NCBI RefSeq assembly: GCF_029909975.1
Contig: NZ_CP094516.1
Location: 6,736,501-6,800,500, forward strand
Length of the DNA stretch: 64,000 bases
Reading direction: 5' to 3'
DNA from: Bradyrhizobium sp. ISRA430
Lineage (GTDB): Bacteria > Pseudomonadota > Alphaproteobacteria > Rhizobiales > Xanthobacteraceae
Shown here: positions 36,931 to 46,192 of the stretch, piece by piece
Numbering within the stretch: position 1 is the stretch's first letter
How the letters are laid out: each line of letters begins with the position of its first letter
Notes under the pieces: model-generated
The model's input: the letters and a program-made list of their open reading frames with translations, nothing else
The model's database searches: none
What the model was told of the DNA's origin: nothing
Translations under genes and position numbers: made by a program

Positions 36931-37908
36931 TTATCCCGAAACAGGCAGATCACTCTGGTGCCGTCCATCGCTGTCGGCGCGATACGCCCGGTATGCCAGC
37001 TGAATGCCGTCCTCAAGCGAGGTCGTGGCGCGCCAGCCGAGCCCGGACAGCCGCGCGACGTCGAGTAGCTTGCGCGGCGTGCCGTCAGGGCGCGACGTGT
37101 CGAAGCTGATCTCACCGCGAAAACCGATGGCGGCCGCGACCATGAGTGCTAACTCGGCGATGGTGATGTCCTCGCCGGTGCCGATATTGATCAGCTCGGC
37201 CCCCGAGTAGGTCTTCATCAGGTGCACGCAGGCATCGGCCATGTCGTCGACATAGAGGAACTCGCGGCGCGGCGTGCCGGTGCCCCAGACCACCACGCTT
37301 CTCGCGCCCGCGAGCTTGGCCTCGTGGAAGCGCCGGATCAGGGCGGCGACCACGTGACTGTACTCGGGATGATAATTGTCGCCGGGCCCGTAGAGATTGG
37401 TCGGCATCACGCTGATGAAGTCGCTGCCATACTGGCTGCGATAGGCCTCCGCCATCTTGATGCCGGCAATCTTGGCAATCGCATAGGGCTCGTTGGTGGG
37501 CTCGAGCGGGCCGGTCAGCATCGAGTCCTCGCGCAGCGGCTGGCTCGCGAGCTTCGGATAGATGCAGGAGGAGCCCAAAAACATCAGCTTCTCGGCGCCG
37601 CTTTGATGCGCGGCGTGGATCACGTTGGCCGCGATCGCGATGTTGTCGTAGATGAACTCGGCGCGCAGCGTGTCGTTGGCGGCGATGCCGCCGACCTTGG
37701 CGGCGGCGAGGAACACCACCTGCGGCCGCATTTTCGCGAACCAGTCGAACACGGCGGCCTGGTTGCAGAGATCGACCTCGCGCCGGTCCACCGTGACCAG
37801 CTTGACGTCCTCCCGCGCCAGCCGGCGCACCAGCGCGCTGCCGACCATGCCGCGATGGCCGGCGACGTAGACGCTCTTGCCCTTCAGTTCAAACGGTGCG
37901 TTTGCCAT
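36931..37908 (-). CDS. nolK: GDP-L-fucose synthase (epimerase/reductase)
   Basis: 325 residues from [24 protein letters not shown]-binding [14 protein letters not shown] lies at the start; the catalytic Tyr-Lys pair is in [20 protein letters not shown], and [20 protein letters not shown] is the conserved Ser/Cys loop. It converts the 4-keto-6-deoxy-mannose product of GDP-mannose dehydratase to GDP-L-fucose. That sugar is used by NodZ to fucosylate Nod factor, which fits nolK in rhizobia; the same enzyme also serves polysaccharides. The start overlaps the upstream noeL end by 20 bases, so the two form an operon. GC-rich codon use is higher than in the flanking island DNA. Confidence 0.9.
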   Translation of the reverse strand: MANAPFELKGKSVYVAGHRGMVGSALVRRLAREDVKLVTVDRREVDLCNQAAVFDWFAKMRPQVVFLAAAKVGGIAANDTLRAEFIYDNIAIAANVIHAAHQSGAEKLMFLGSSCIYPKLASQPLREDSMLTGPLEPTNEPYAIAKIAGIKMAEAYRSQYGSDFISVMPTNLYGPGDNYHPEYSHVVAALIRRFHEAKLAGARSVVVWGTGTPRREFLYVDDMADACVHLMKTYSGAELINIGTGEDITIAELALMVAAAIGFRGEISFDTSRPDGTPRKLLDVARLSGLGWRATTSLEDGIQLAYRAYRADSDGRHQSDLPVSG

Positions 37909-38974
37909 TGGCGACGTCCCGTTTGGCCTCGGCCAGATCGCTCGCCATCATCTCCTCGACGAGCTGGGCAAACGTCCGCTTCGGCTTCCAGCCGAGCTTG
38001 TCGCGGGCCTTGCTGGCATCGCCGATCAGGAGCTCGACCTCGGTGGGACGGAAGTAGGTCGGATCGATCCGCACCACAATCTTGCTGCTCTTGGCATCGA
38101 CGCCGGTCTCCTCGACGCCCTTGCCGCGCCATTCGATGCGGCGGCCGACCTGCGCGAAGCAAAGCTCGACCATCTCGCGCACCGAGCGCATCTCGCCGGT
38201 GGCGAGCACGAAATCGTCGGGCGCATCGGCCTGCAGGATCATGTGCATGCCCTCGACATAATCCTTGGCATGGCCCCAGTCGCGCTTGGCCTCGAGATTG
38301 CCGAGATAGAGCGTGTCCTCGAGCCCGAGCTCGATGCGGGCGACGCCGCGGGTGATCTTGCGGGTGACGAAGGTCTCGCCGCGGATCGGGCTCTCGTGGT
38401 TGAACAGGATACCGTTGGAGGCGAACATGCCATAGGCCTCGCGGTAGTTCACCGTGATCCAGTAGCCGTAGAGCTTGGCGACGCCGTAGGGCGAGCGCGG
38501 ATAGAACGGCGTGGTCTCCTTCTGCGGGATCTCCTGCACAAGGCCATAGAGCTCCGAGGTCGAGGCCTGGTAGAACCGCGTCTCCTTCTCCATGCCGAGG
38601 ATGCGGATTGCCTCCAACAGGCGCAGCACGCCGACGGCGTCGGCGTTGGCGGTGTATTCGGGGCTCTCGAAGCTGACCGCGACGTGGCTCTGGGCGGCGA
38701 GATTGTAGATCTCGGTCGGCCGGATCTGCTGCACCAGGCGGATCAGATTGGTCGAATCGGTCATGTCGCCGTAGTGCATCATGAATGGAACCTCGCCGAC
38801 ATGCGGGTCCTGGTAGAGATGGTCGACACGCGCGGTGTTGAACGAGGACGACCGCCGTTTGATGCCGTGAACCGCGTAGCCGAGCGACAGCAGATGTTCG
38901 GCGAGATAGGCGCCGTCCTGCCCGGTGACGCCGGTAACCAGCGCAACGCGCCGCTTTGAGTCCTGAGCCGCCAT
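37889..38974 (-). CDS. noeL: GDP-mannose 4,6-dehydratase
   Basis: 361 residues from [28 protein letters not shown] is just ahead of this ATG, which fits the family better than the one at 39031. Family marks: [20 protein letters not shown] (NADP), [56 protein letters not shown] (Tyr-x-x-x-Lys) and [20 protein letters not shown]. It makes GDP-4-keto-6-deoxy-mannose, substrate of the adjacent NolK. Named noeL in rhizobial nodulation clusters (gmd elsewhere). I could not find a convincing nod box in the 970 bases upstream. Confidence 0.9.
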   Translation of the reverse strand: MAAQDSKRRVALVTGVTGQDGAYLAEHLLSLGYAVHGIKRRSSSFNTARVDHLYQDPHVGEVPFMMHYGDMTDSTNLIRLVQQIRPTEIYNLAAQSHVAVSFESPEYTANADAVGVLRLLEAIRILGMEKETRFYQASTSELYGLVQEIPQKETTPFYPRSPYGVAKLYGYWITVNYREAYGMFASNGILFNHESPIRGETFVTRKITRGVARIELGLEDTLYLGNLEAKRDWGHAKDYVEGMHMILQADAPDDFVLATGEMRSVREMVELCFAQVGRRIEWRGKGVEETGVDAKSSKIVVRIDPTYFRPTEVELLIGDASKARDKLGWKPKRTFAQLVEEMMASDLAEAKRDVANGKRTV

Positions 38975-40001
38975 GGTCTCCCTTGGTTGCGCCGCAAAGA
39001 GCCTCGCTTTGAAACACAATTGCGAAGCCATTTCTCGAAAAATCTAGATGCGCACGCGCGCTCCACCCGCAATTAAAGGAAAGCGATCGTTAGCTCCAGT
39101 CATACAGATCGTGCAGGAATGCACACTATATACATTGATTTATATTTGTACTGAAGGATGCCAACACATTGAGCCTCAAAAATGAAGCCCACTAACCCTG
39201 GCAATGCGATAATCCTAAGCAGGCGAGATGGATGGCAAAACGCCGTTACGCGCGCCCGGGGTGCGCTTGCCCCTGGGCGATATTTCCAATGAGATAGAAG
39301 CGACGGTCTGTGCTCCTTATCTATCCTCAGGCGCATGTGTGCATTCGCGTGGTCTCGTCATGGCGTGGGAGAGCGACGAGCTGAGGCCGCATTCGTCAAT
39401 GCATTTGTCGGAATGAGACATGCAAGCCAGCACACGGCCAAGCCTGCTCATAGAGCCTAGTCTACAAAGCGCTGTTAACTTCCGAACAGAACACGCAGTC
39501 TTGCAGGTCGACTCATCAACCATGATCAGCGCCGTTGCCAATATCCAACTCGCGGCAGGCAGTGGATGGTCGACGCGAGACAAAGTGAGAAAGAGTAGCA
39601 AACGTTGGTATAGTTCGTCGAACGTTTCGATATCGAGAGCTTACTTTCGTACAATGGAGCTTCGACGCTAATCCTTTAACCTTGACCGAGCGTAAGTTGC
39701 CTCGGTTCGAGTATGATAAGTCTCTTAAACCCGCGCCGGAAAAATGTCTCCAGTAAGACAGGACAATTCAAGCTAGAGCTGCTGCGCGGTTTGTACTCGA
39801 TCGGCAGCCAAAAGCGGAATGTAGCCGGGCGAAGCGATATGGCTGAAAGAGATCTAACTCACGCTTGTGAATGCGGCGGCGATACAGGCGGCCGCGAAAA
39901 ATCCCGAACTTGACACCTGTTAGCATCGGGCAAGCGAATTTCATGACCGGGTTCCTGTAGGGGGACGTCGGAATCCTTAAACTTGGGCTGCATTGATCGA
40001 T
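38975..40001. other. Divergent intergenic region between noeL and nodM
   Basis: About 1 kb without a gene. A search by eye for the conserved nod-box blocks found none on either strand. Frames here are short and unsupported. The only candidate signal is the tts-box-like sequence at 39624-39651. Confidence 0.4.
39624..39651 (+). promoter_or_regulatory. Weak tts-box-like sequence
   Basis: GTTTCGATATCGAGAGCT followed nine to ten bases later by TA resembles the second half of the rhizobial TtsI-binding box (TCG-A-A-AGCT, spacer, TA); the first half (GTCAG) does not match well. It lies about 350 bases before nodM, which is not a usual type III target. May be chance. Confidence 0.2.
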
Positions 40002-41828
40002 ATGTGTGGAATTGTTGGCATTCTTGGGCGTGGTCCGGTCGTTGGGCAGTTGGTCGCGTCGCTCAAGCGATTGGAATATCGCGGCTACGACTCCGCAGGC
40101 CTCGCGACTCTCGAAGGTCTCCGTATCGAGCGCCGCCGCGCTGAAGGTAAGCTGAGAAACCTTGAGGAGCAGCTGCGCTATTATCCTCCGTCGGGTCATA
40201 CCGGCATCGGTCATACCCGCTGGGCGACACATGGAAAGCCGACCGAGAGCAATGCTCACCCGCATGCGACGGAGAACGTCGCGGTCGTTCATAACGGGAT
40301 CATTGAGAATTTCCGCGAGCTGCGAGCCGAACTGGAGCGGAATGGGGCCCATTTTAACTCAGAGACAGACACGGAGGTGGTGGCGCATCTCGTCGAATCT
40401 TATCTCAAGAAGGGCTACTCGCCGCAGGATGCGGTACAAGCGTCGCTGCCGCGGCTGCGCGGTGCCTTCGCACTGGCATTCCTTTTCAAGGCCCACGACG
40501 ACCTTTTGATCGGTGCGCGTAAGGGGTCGCCCCTTGCGATTGGACATGGTAACGGCGAAGTGTATCTAGGATCGGACGCGATCGCGCTCGCGCCTTTGAC
40601 CGACACCATCACCTATCTTGAGGACGGCGACTGGGCCGTGCTTACGCGCACGATGTGCGTGATTTATAGCTCAGACGGATCTGTCGTCCAGCGGGAAACA
40701 TCAAAGTCTGGCGTATCGTCACTCCTTGTAGACAAAGCGAATTATCGCCACTTCATGGCGAAGGAAATCCACGAGCAGCCGACAGTGGCCGGCAAGACAT
40801 TGGCGCATTATCTCGACATGGCGGCCAAGCGCGTCGCCCTGCCGCTCACATTGCCGTTCGACTTTAAATCCATTCAGCGCATCTCTATTACCGCGTGCGG
40901 CACTGCAAGCTATGCCGGACACATCGCCAAATACTGGTTCGAGCGGCTGGCGCGCTTGCCTGTCGAGATCGATGTAGCGTCCGAGTTCCGCTACAGGGAG
41001 GCACCTTTGCGCCGGGGCGATCTCGCGATCGTCATCTCGCAGTCGGGCGAAACCGCTGACACGCTAGCTGCGTTGCGATACGCCAAGGACCAGGGCGTGC
41101 ACACGATATCTGTGGTCAACGTCCCGACGTCGACGATTGCGCGGGAGAGCGAATCCGTTCTGCCGACGCTGGCGGGGCCAGAAATCGGCGTCGCCTCCAC
41201 CAAGGCGTTCATCTGCCAGCTGATGGTATTGGCGGCGCTTGCCGTCGCAGCGGGAAAAGAGCGCGGTAAGCTGTCTGAGATCGATGAATCGAAGCTTGTG
41301 CGTGAGCTTATCGAAGTGCCGCGGTTGATTGCTGCGGCGCTGTTGATCGAGCCGCAGATCGAGAAGCTCGCGCGTTATATCGCCGATACAAGGGACGTGC
41401 TCTATCTCGGTCGTGGCACATCGGCCCCCCTGGCGTTGGAGGGCGCACTCAAGCTGAAGGAAATTGCCTATATCCACTCAGAAGGTTATGCCGCCGGCGA
41501 GCTCAAGCACGGACCGATCGCACTGATAGATGAGGCAGTGCCTGTTGTGGTGATCGCGCCTTATGACAAGGTCTTCGAGAAGACCGTCTCGAATATGCAA
41601 GAAGTTGCGGCTCGGGGCGGCAAGATCATCCTGATCACCGATTCGAAGGGTGCTTTGGAAGCGACGGTGGACACACTCATGACCATTGTGCTGCCGGAGA
41701 TGGTCGCAAGCTTTACGCCGATGGTCTATGCCATTCCGGTTCAGCTCTTGGCTTACCATACCGCCCTCGTAAGGGGCGCGGACGTGGATCAGCCGCGTAA
41801 TCTAGCAAAATCGGTGACTGTGGAATAA
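40002..41828 (+). CDS. nodM: Glutamine:fructose-6-phosphate aminotransferase (glucosamine synthase)
   Basis: 608 residues. The start at 40002 is set by the family: MCGIVGILGRG, where Cys becomes the N-terminal nucleophile after Met removal. Residues 1-220 are the glutaminase domain (HTRWATHGKPTESNAHPH, VVHNGIIENF). Two sugar-isomerase domains follow (ACGTASYAGHIAKYWFERLA, SQSGETADTLAALRYA; SEGYAAGELKHGPIALIDEA), and the end is DQPRNLAKSVTVE. It makes glucosamine-6-phosphate for UDP-GlcNAc, the unit of the Nod-factor backbone. In a symbiosis region next to noeL and nolK this copy is best named nodM, a paralog of the housekeeping glmS. Ribosome binding site is weak. Confidence 0.9.
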   Translation: MCGIVGILGRGPVVGQLVASLKRLEYRGYDSAGLATLEGLRIERRRAEGKLRNLEEQLRYYPPSGHTGIGHTRWATHGKPTESNAHPHATENVAVVHNGIIENFRELRAELERNGAHFNSETDTEVVAHLVESYLKKGYSPQDAVQASLPRLRGAFALAFLFKAHDDLLIGARKGSPLAIGHGNGEVYLGSDAIALAPLTDTITYLEDGDWAVLTRTMCVIYSSDGSVVQRETSKSGVSSLLVDKANYRHFMAKEIHEQPTVAGKTLAHYLDMAAKRVALPLTLPFDFKSIQRISITACGTASYAGHIAKYWFERLARLPVEIDVASEFRYREAPLRRGDLAIVISQSGETADTLAALRYAKDQGVHTISVVNVPTSTIARESESVLPTLAGPEIGVASTKAFICQLMVLAALAVAAGKERGKLSEIDESKLVRELIEVPRLIAAALLIEPQIEKLARYIADTRDVLYLGRGTSAPLALEGALKLKEIAYIHSEGYAAGELKHGPIALIDEAVPVVVIAPYDKVFEKTVSNMQEVAARGGKIILITDSKGALEATVDTLMTIVLPEMVASFTPMVYAIPVQLLAYHTALVRGADVDQPRNLAKSVTVE

Positions 41829-41899
41829 GGCGGCAGTGTTATATCGGAGCATTGAGGCCACTAATGGAGTGGGCGAGCTCAAGGAGGGCGATCGCAGTA

Positions 41900-42215
41900 T
41901 CAACAGGTCAATCATAGGCCGATCCAGCTCGATGAGCAGAGTCAGTCTTGCTTGCGTCATCATCGTCAACCGACTAACGCCAATGGGAGCGAGCGTTACC
42001 TTCCTGTCGTCAAGCGGACCGGTCGATAACAAGTGGGAATCACGGACAATTGGGAGATCCAAGTCGGCTCTAGGTTACCCAGCCTGCTATCTGCTTTGCA
42101 GGGCCAAATCAGCCTGAAGCTCGATGCACAAAAGATATTCTCTAACTCATCCTCCCACCTTGCCGAAGCCGACGAGCAAGTCGGTGCACACAACAGCTTC
42201 GGGTCGCTCCGTCGT
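41900..42215 (+). pseudogene. Decayed duplicate of the nopP leader and N-terminus
   Basis: This stretch resembles, in order, the region 45106-45470. TCAACAGGTCAATCA at 41900-41914 matches TCAGCAGGTCAATCA at 45106-45120. AACGCCAATGGGAGCGAGCG near 41976 matches AATGCCAATGGCACGAGCG near 45190. GCCTGAAGCTCGATGC matches GCCTAAGCTAGATGC, and then the coding piece SNSSSHLAEADEQVGAHNSF matches NopP residues 8-27 (SSYFQSSHFAETDEQMDADN). Spacings are similar (76 and 84 bases between the first two blocks). The frame has no start and ends soon after, so this is a dead paralog fragment. Confidence 0.6.
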
Positions 42216-42498
42216 GGCTTATTCACTGGGAGCGCATACGCGCGACAACTGACTTTTCTTGATTGCCAGCATCCGCCCCATGTCGGGCACGTTGAGCATG
42301 CACTTCGACCCCCCGGGGACGATAGCTTAGGATTAGCAGTTCGGTTTGTCGCTTAGATCGCGCGTAGCAGCGGCTCACGCAATCCGGTTGGACCATACGC
42401 GCTACCGCGGCCCTCCCAGCTGCTACGTGTCATCAAATGGATTGTTAGAAACCTGACATTCCCGCGCAAGTTCGAGGGCCTAAAACTGAGTGCAGGGC

Positions 42499-42525
42499 GG
42501 CGCCGCACCGGAAGGACGCGGCGCC
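42499..42525 (+). repeat. Perfect GC hairpin
   Basis: GGCGCCGC at 42499-42506 pairs with GCGGCGCC at 42518-42525 across an 11-base loop. No T-run follows. It sits in the gene-free stretch 42216-42946 before the GH127 gene; the rest of that stretch shows no supported frame. Confidence 0.55.
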
Positions 42526-42946
42526 CCCGGCTGTAGCGGCAGGAGAGTACTATTAGTCATTATATACTCCAGCGGCCGACCCGCTCGTATAGCAGGATCT
42601 ACCAGCCTAGCTGGCGACGCGGGATTTAGCGCGACTGGCAACTCCGGTTGGTGGGCCAGCGATCGCATCCGGTTCCTACCGAGGAGCCGCAGATCTGGTT
42701 GACCAGAATAACCGCTCCTCATTCTGGGCACGGGATTTGCTGTCCCGCTCCTCGAACGTGCTGTCAACGCATGTCTGGGAGGACCGCGCCTTAGGGCAGC
42801 CTCTCCATTTCTATCGTTTTGAAGCCTCGCACCGAGAGTACGAGTGTGCAGCCGCAAATCTCAGGGCGACAAGCTCAACAACGCAATCGTGGTGAGGTGG
42901 CTTGGCAGGCTAGGTCTCCGCTCGCCACACTCCAAGGAGGAACGCG

Positions 42947-44911
42947 ATGAATGATCGCAATGTGGCCGAAGTCGATCTTCACAACCTACAGGTCTCGGAT
43001 CCACTGATTGGGCAATGCCAGCAGTTGGTCAGGGAAGTGGCAATTCCCTACCAATGGGAGGTACTAAACGATCGCAATCCCGAGGTGATACCGAGTCACG
43101 CGGTAGAGAACTTCCGCCTTGCTGCAGGACGTGCGAGGGGCGAGTTCCATGGCACGGTTTTTCAGGACAGTGACGTCGCAAAATGGCTTGAGGCGGCTGC
43201 ATGGTCGCTGTGCCAGGCACCAAATCCAGACCTGGAGAAAGCCGTCGATGAGCTGATTGAATTGATTGCGGCCGCCCAAGGCGGCGACGGTTATCTCAAC
43301 ACTTATTTCATACTGAACGCGCCTCAGGAGCGCTGGACCAACCTAACGGAGTGCCACGAGCTTTATTGCGCTGGCCACTTGATTGAAGCGGGTGTCGCAT
43401 TCTTTCAGGGGACTGGCAAACGGCGATTGCTGGAGGTCGTTTGCAGGCTTGCTGACCACCTCTGCACAGTTTTCGGCCCAGAGCGCGATCAGTTGCACGG
43501 CTATGATGGCCATCCGGAAATCGAACTTGCGTTGGCACGCCTCTACGAAGCGACAAAGGAGCAGCGATATCTCACGCTAGCCAATTATTTCTTGGAGCAA
43601 CGTGGCACGGAGCCACACTTCTACGACATTGAGTACGAGAAGCGCCAGCAATCCTGCGTGCCCAAATCCGATGGCACGCCTTGGATGATAAAGAACAAAG
43701 CGTATAGCCAAGCGCACTTGCCCCTTTCGGAGCAGCGGACTGCAACCGGTCACGCGGTTCGTTTTGTATACCTCATGACGGCAGTAGCTCATCTCGCGCG
43801 TCTGCGCCAGAACGAGGAGCAGCGCAAAACTTGCCTACGGCTATGGCAAAACATGGTCCAGCGCCAGATCTATATTACCGGAGCCATCGGCTCGCAAGGC
43901 GCCGGCGAAGCGTTCAGCAGCGATTACGATTTGCCAAATGACACGGCATACGCGGAAAGTTGCGCGTCGATTGGCCTGATGATGTTCGCGCGCCGTATGC
44001 TGGAGATGGAACTGGACGGTCGCTATGCCGACGTGATGGAGCGTGCGCTCTACAATACCGTTCTCGGCAGTATCGCGTTCGACGGGCGTCACTATTTCTA
44101 TGTTAACCCGCTCGAAGTGCATCCCAAAACGCTGAGGTCTAATGGCATCTACAATCACGTCTCGCCGGTGCGACGACGCTGGTTTGGCTGCGCGTGCTGT
44201 CCACCGAACATCGCACGCCTTTTCACATCGATTGGTCATTACATCTACACGCCCAGCACCGACGCGCTCTATGTAAATCTCTACGTTGGTAATAGGGTGG
44301 CAATATCCGTCGACGGACATGCGCTGCGGTTGCTCATAAGCGGCAGCTATCCCTGGAGAGACGAGGTGGAAATCGCCGTCGAATCTGCGCCGCCAATTGC
44401 CCACACGCTCGCCCTGCGCCTGCCGGAATGGTGCAGCGCGCCGCAGGCGAGCGTGAACGGCGAGCCTGTGAATTGCGAGCCGCGCAAGGGCTATTTGCAC
44501 ATTCACCGAACCTGGCGGCAGGGAGATCGCGTCAAACTATCGCTGCCAATGCAAGTGCGTCGCGTATACGGCCATCCACAACTTCGCAATTTGGCCGGCA
44601 AGGTGGCCATCCAGCGTGGCCCCTTAATTTATTGTCTGGAGGAGGCCGACAACGGGAACGAGTTGCACAACGTTTGGCTTGGTGCAGACAGTCAGTTTTC
44701 CCTTATCGAAGGAACTGGTCTCTTTAGTGGCAAGATCTTGCTGCAGGCCGGCGGGGCGCGGTTGCAACACACGCATTCTGAAGAAGCGGCGCTTTATCAA
44801 TACGACAAAATGCCTGGACAGCTAGAACCGCAGCGGCTGACATTCATTCCGTGGTTCAGCTGGGCTAACCGCGGCGAAGGCGAAATGCGGATTTGGGTAA
44901 ATGAGCGTTGA
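42947..44911 (+). CDS. GH127 beta-L-arabinofuranosidase
   Basis: 654 residues; AAGGAGGAACGCG gives a strong ribosome binding site. The protein fits glycoside hydrolase family 127 (old DUF1680) along its full length; the type enzyme HypBA1 has 658. Zinc-thiolate active-site residues are all present at nearly the same numbers as in HypBA1: Glu321 (acid/base; GEAFSSDYDL), Glu337 and Cys339 (AYAESCA), Cys417 (nucleophile) and Cys418 in FGCACCPPNIARLF. The enzyme removes terminal beta-L-arabinofuranose, as found on hydroxyproline-rich plant glycoproteins and on arabinosylated signalling peptides. No signal peptide, so it acts in the cytoplasm or is exported by another route. It stands alone, followed 450 bases later by nopP. 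Confidence 0.9.
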   Translation: MNDRNVAEVDLHNLQVSDPLIGQCQQLVREVAIPYQWEVLNDRNPEVIPSHAVENFRLAAGRARGEFHGTVFQDSDVAKWLEAAAWSLCQAPNPDLEKAVDELIELIAAAQGGDGYLNTYFILNAPQERWTNLTECHELYCAGHLIEAGVAFFQGTGKRRLLEVVCRLADHLCTVFGPERDQLHGYDGHPEIELALARLYEATKEQRYLTLANYFLEQRGTEPHFYDIEYEKRQQSCVPKSDGTPWMIKNKAYSQAHLPLSEQRTATGHAVRFVYLMTAVAHLARLRQNEEQRKTCLRLWQNMVQRQIYITGAIGSQGAGEAFSSDYDLPNDTAYAESCASIGLMMFARRMLEMELDGRYADVMERALYNTVLGSIAFDGRHYFYVNPLEVHPKTLRSNGIYNHVSPVRRRWFGCACCPPNIARLFTSIGHYIYTPSTDALYVNLYVGNRVAISVDGHALRLLISGSYPWRDEVEIAVESAPPIAHTLALRLPEWCSAPQASVNGEPVNCEPRKGYLHIHRTWRQGDRVKLSLPMQVRRVYGHPQLRNLAGKVAIQRGPLIYCLEEADNGNELHNVWLGADSQFSLIEGTGLFSGKILLQAGGARLQHTHSEEAALYQYDKMPGQLEPQRLTFIPWFSWANRGEGEMRIWVNER

Positions 44912-45364
44912 CGCCGAACGCGCGGTCGCGCTTCCACGAGTCGACGTTAGGCTATGTTTCTGGGGCAGGCGATATCGTTGCTCAAAGTCTGGAAATCGGC
45001 CAATCTATGGAAGGCGGTCCGCGAGCTCCACTGGAACGTTGAAAAGAAAACCTGGATATGAGGCGGCCGCGGCGGAACTCCGAAAAGAGTACGATCCGAT
45101 TGGCGTCAGCAGGTCAATCAGCGATCAACCAAATTCCTAATAGAGGCGCTTCCTCGGAGCTGTTCGCGGCCTCTCATCAAAACCTGATGAATGCCAATGG
45201 CACGAGCGTGTGCCGCCGTGTCGTTCAGAAGGAAGCCCTATGACAAGCCAACGTGAGGGCGGCCACGTCAGGTTTTGGTAAGCCAAGCTCCCTATCAGCG
45301 CCGCTGGGCTTAACAAGCCTAAGCTAGATGCGGAAATGTATGTCCGACGGGAGCACCAATCGCC
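44912..45364. other. nopP leader region
   Basis: About 450 bases between the arabinofuranosidase and nopP, with no supported gene; a 79-codon plus frame at 44901-45140 has no recognisable domain. It contains the TtsI-box-like candidate at 45105-45122 and the blocks shared with 41900-42215. Confidence 0.45.
45105..45122 (+). promoter_or_regulatory. Possible divergent tts box of nopP
   Basis: GTCAGCAGGTCAATCAGC starts with the GTCAGC of the TtsI box and has TC at the right place, but the TCGAAAGCT half is poor. It is 243 bases before the nopP start, a normal distance, and its core (CAGGTCAATCA) is kept in the decayed copy at 41900-41914. Support comes from conservation between copies rather than from the consensus match. 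Confidence 0.3.
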
Positions 45365-46192
45365 ATGTATAATCGGATCAATGGCTCGTCCTACTTCCAA
45401 TCCTCTCACTTTGCCGAAACTGATGAGCAAATGGACGCAGACAACTTTGCGGATGCGTTCGCCAATATGCGCTTAGCCGAATCTGGCTCGAGTGGCAGTT
45501 CATCTTCGGCAACAAGACCGTATTCGCTCGTTTCAACCCCTCCCATCATAGAGTTCAGGGATCGTCAGTCATTCCGAAAAGCCGCGGAGGCCTATCACGG
45601 CGACGAAATCAATTACATCGCCGACAACCCCCAAGAGTACTCCGACTTCGTGTCCGCCAAGGCAAGGCGAACTGCAGAAGTTGCCAAAGACTACGGGACA
45701 ACCCGAGATTCCGAGAATGCGCGATACTTCAGCTACCAATTGGGCAACAAGAGTGTCGGACTTCTAAGAATGGAAGGCGGTGACAGCATGACCGAGTTCG
45801 ACGTCAAAAGGTGGAAGAAGCTATTTCCTGGACGCCACGGGACTACCTCTACTGTGGATCTTCAAGTCGTTCATCCGCTTGTCGAGAACGCTGGCGATAT
45901 CCTCCTCGAGCATCAGCTTCGAATAGACGGCGAACAGCCGCTGCTGAATTTGCGTCCGGCCAATCCCGAAGCAAGAGCCCGTGCGGCAAAGATGGGATTC
46001 GTCGAGGTTGACGCCGACAACATGGTTCTCGACCCAGAGAAGTCAGACAAGTGGGTAAGGAATAGCGACGGCGACTGGCAGCGAAAAGGCACTGCCGCGC
46101 GGTATCTTTCCAAAGCTGACGACAGTGAAGGTAGTGATACCGAGATCCCAGCGAGCCCCTCAACGTACGATTATGAGGATGATTTTATGTGA
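45365..46192 (+). CDS. nopP: NopP-like type III secreted effector
   Basis: 275 residues beginning MYNRINGSSYFQSSHFAETD, which I recognise as the NopP type of nodulation outer protein. Residues 1-55 are Ser/Gly-rich, as expected for a type III secretion signal. The C-terminal half reads like a GNAT fold: YFSYQLGNKSVGLLRMEGGD (strands 2-3), VDLQVVHPLVENAGDILLEH (strand 4 and a degenerate acetyl-CoA loop), LLNLRPANPEARARAAKMGF and VEVDADNMVLDP (motif-B-like). The tail is acidic (SEGSDTEIPASPSTYDYEDD). NopP proteins are phosphorylated by plant kinases, and in soybean bradyrhizobia they set compatibility with Rj2 hosts. The secretion machinery itself is not in the window. Confidence 0.8.
   Translation: MYNRINGSSYFQSSHFAETDEQMDADNFADAFANMRLAESGSSGSSSSATRPYSLVSTPPIIEFRDRQSFRKAAEAYHGDEINYIADNPQEYSDFVSAKARRTAEVAKDYGTTRDSENARYFSYQLGNKSVGLLRMEGGDSMTEFDVKRWKKLFPGRHGTTSTVDLQVVHPLVENAGDILLEHQLRIDGEQPLLNLRPANPEARARAAKMGFVEVDADNMVLDPEKSDKWVRNSDGDWQRKGTAARYLSKADDSEGSDTEIPASPSTYDYEDDFM

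Noticed and set aside
37222..38355. 377-codon plus-strand frame and similar long frames opposite nolK and noeL
   Set aside because: Shadows caused by high GC third positions; the minus-strand genes have clear catalytic motifs.
38975..40001. Search for a nod box upstream of noeL or nodM
   Set aside because: None of the conserved nod-box blocks could be found on either strand by eye.
42480..42857. 125-codon minus-strand frame before the GH127 gene
   Set aside because: Low-complexity Arg/Pro/Ser-rich, no start signal, includes a GC hairpin.
45200..45220. TGGCACGAGCGTGTGC as a sigma-54 promoter of nopP
   Set aside because: The GG and GC are eleven bases apart instead of ten.
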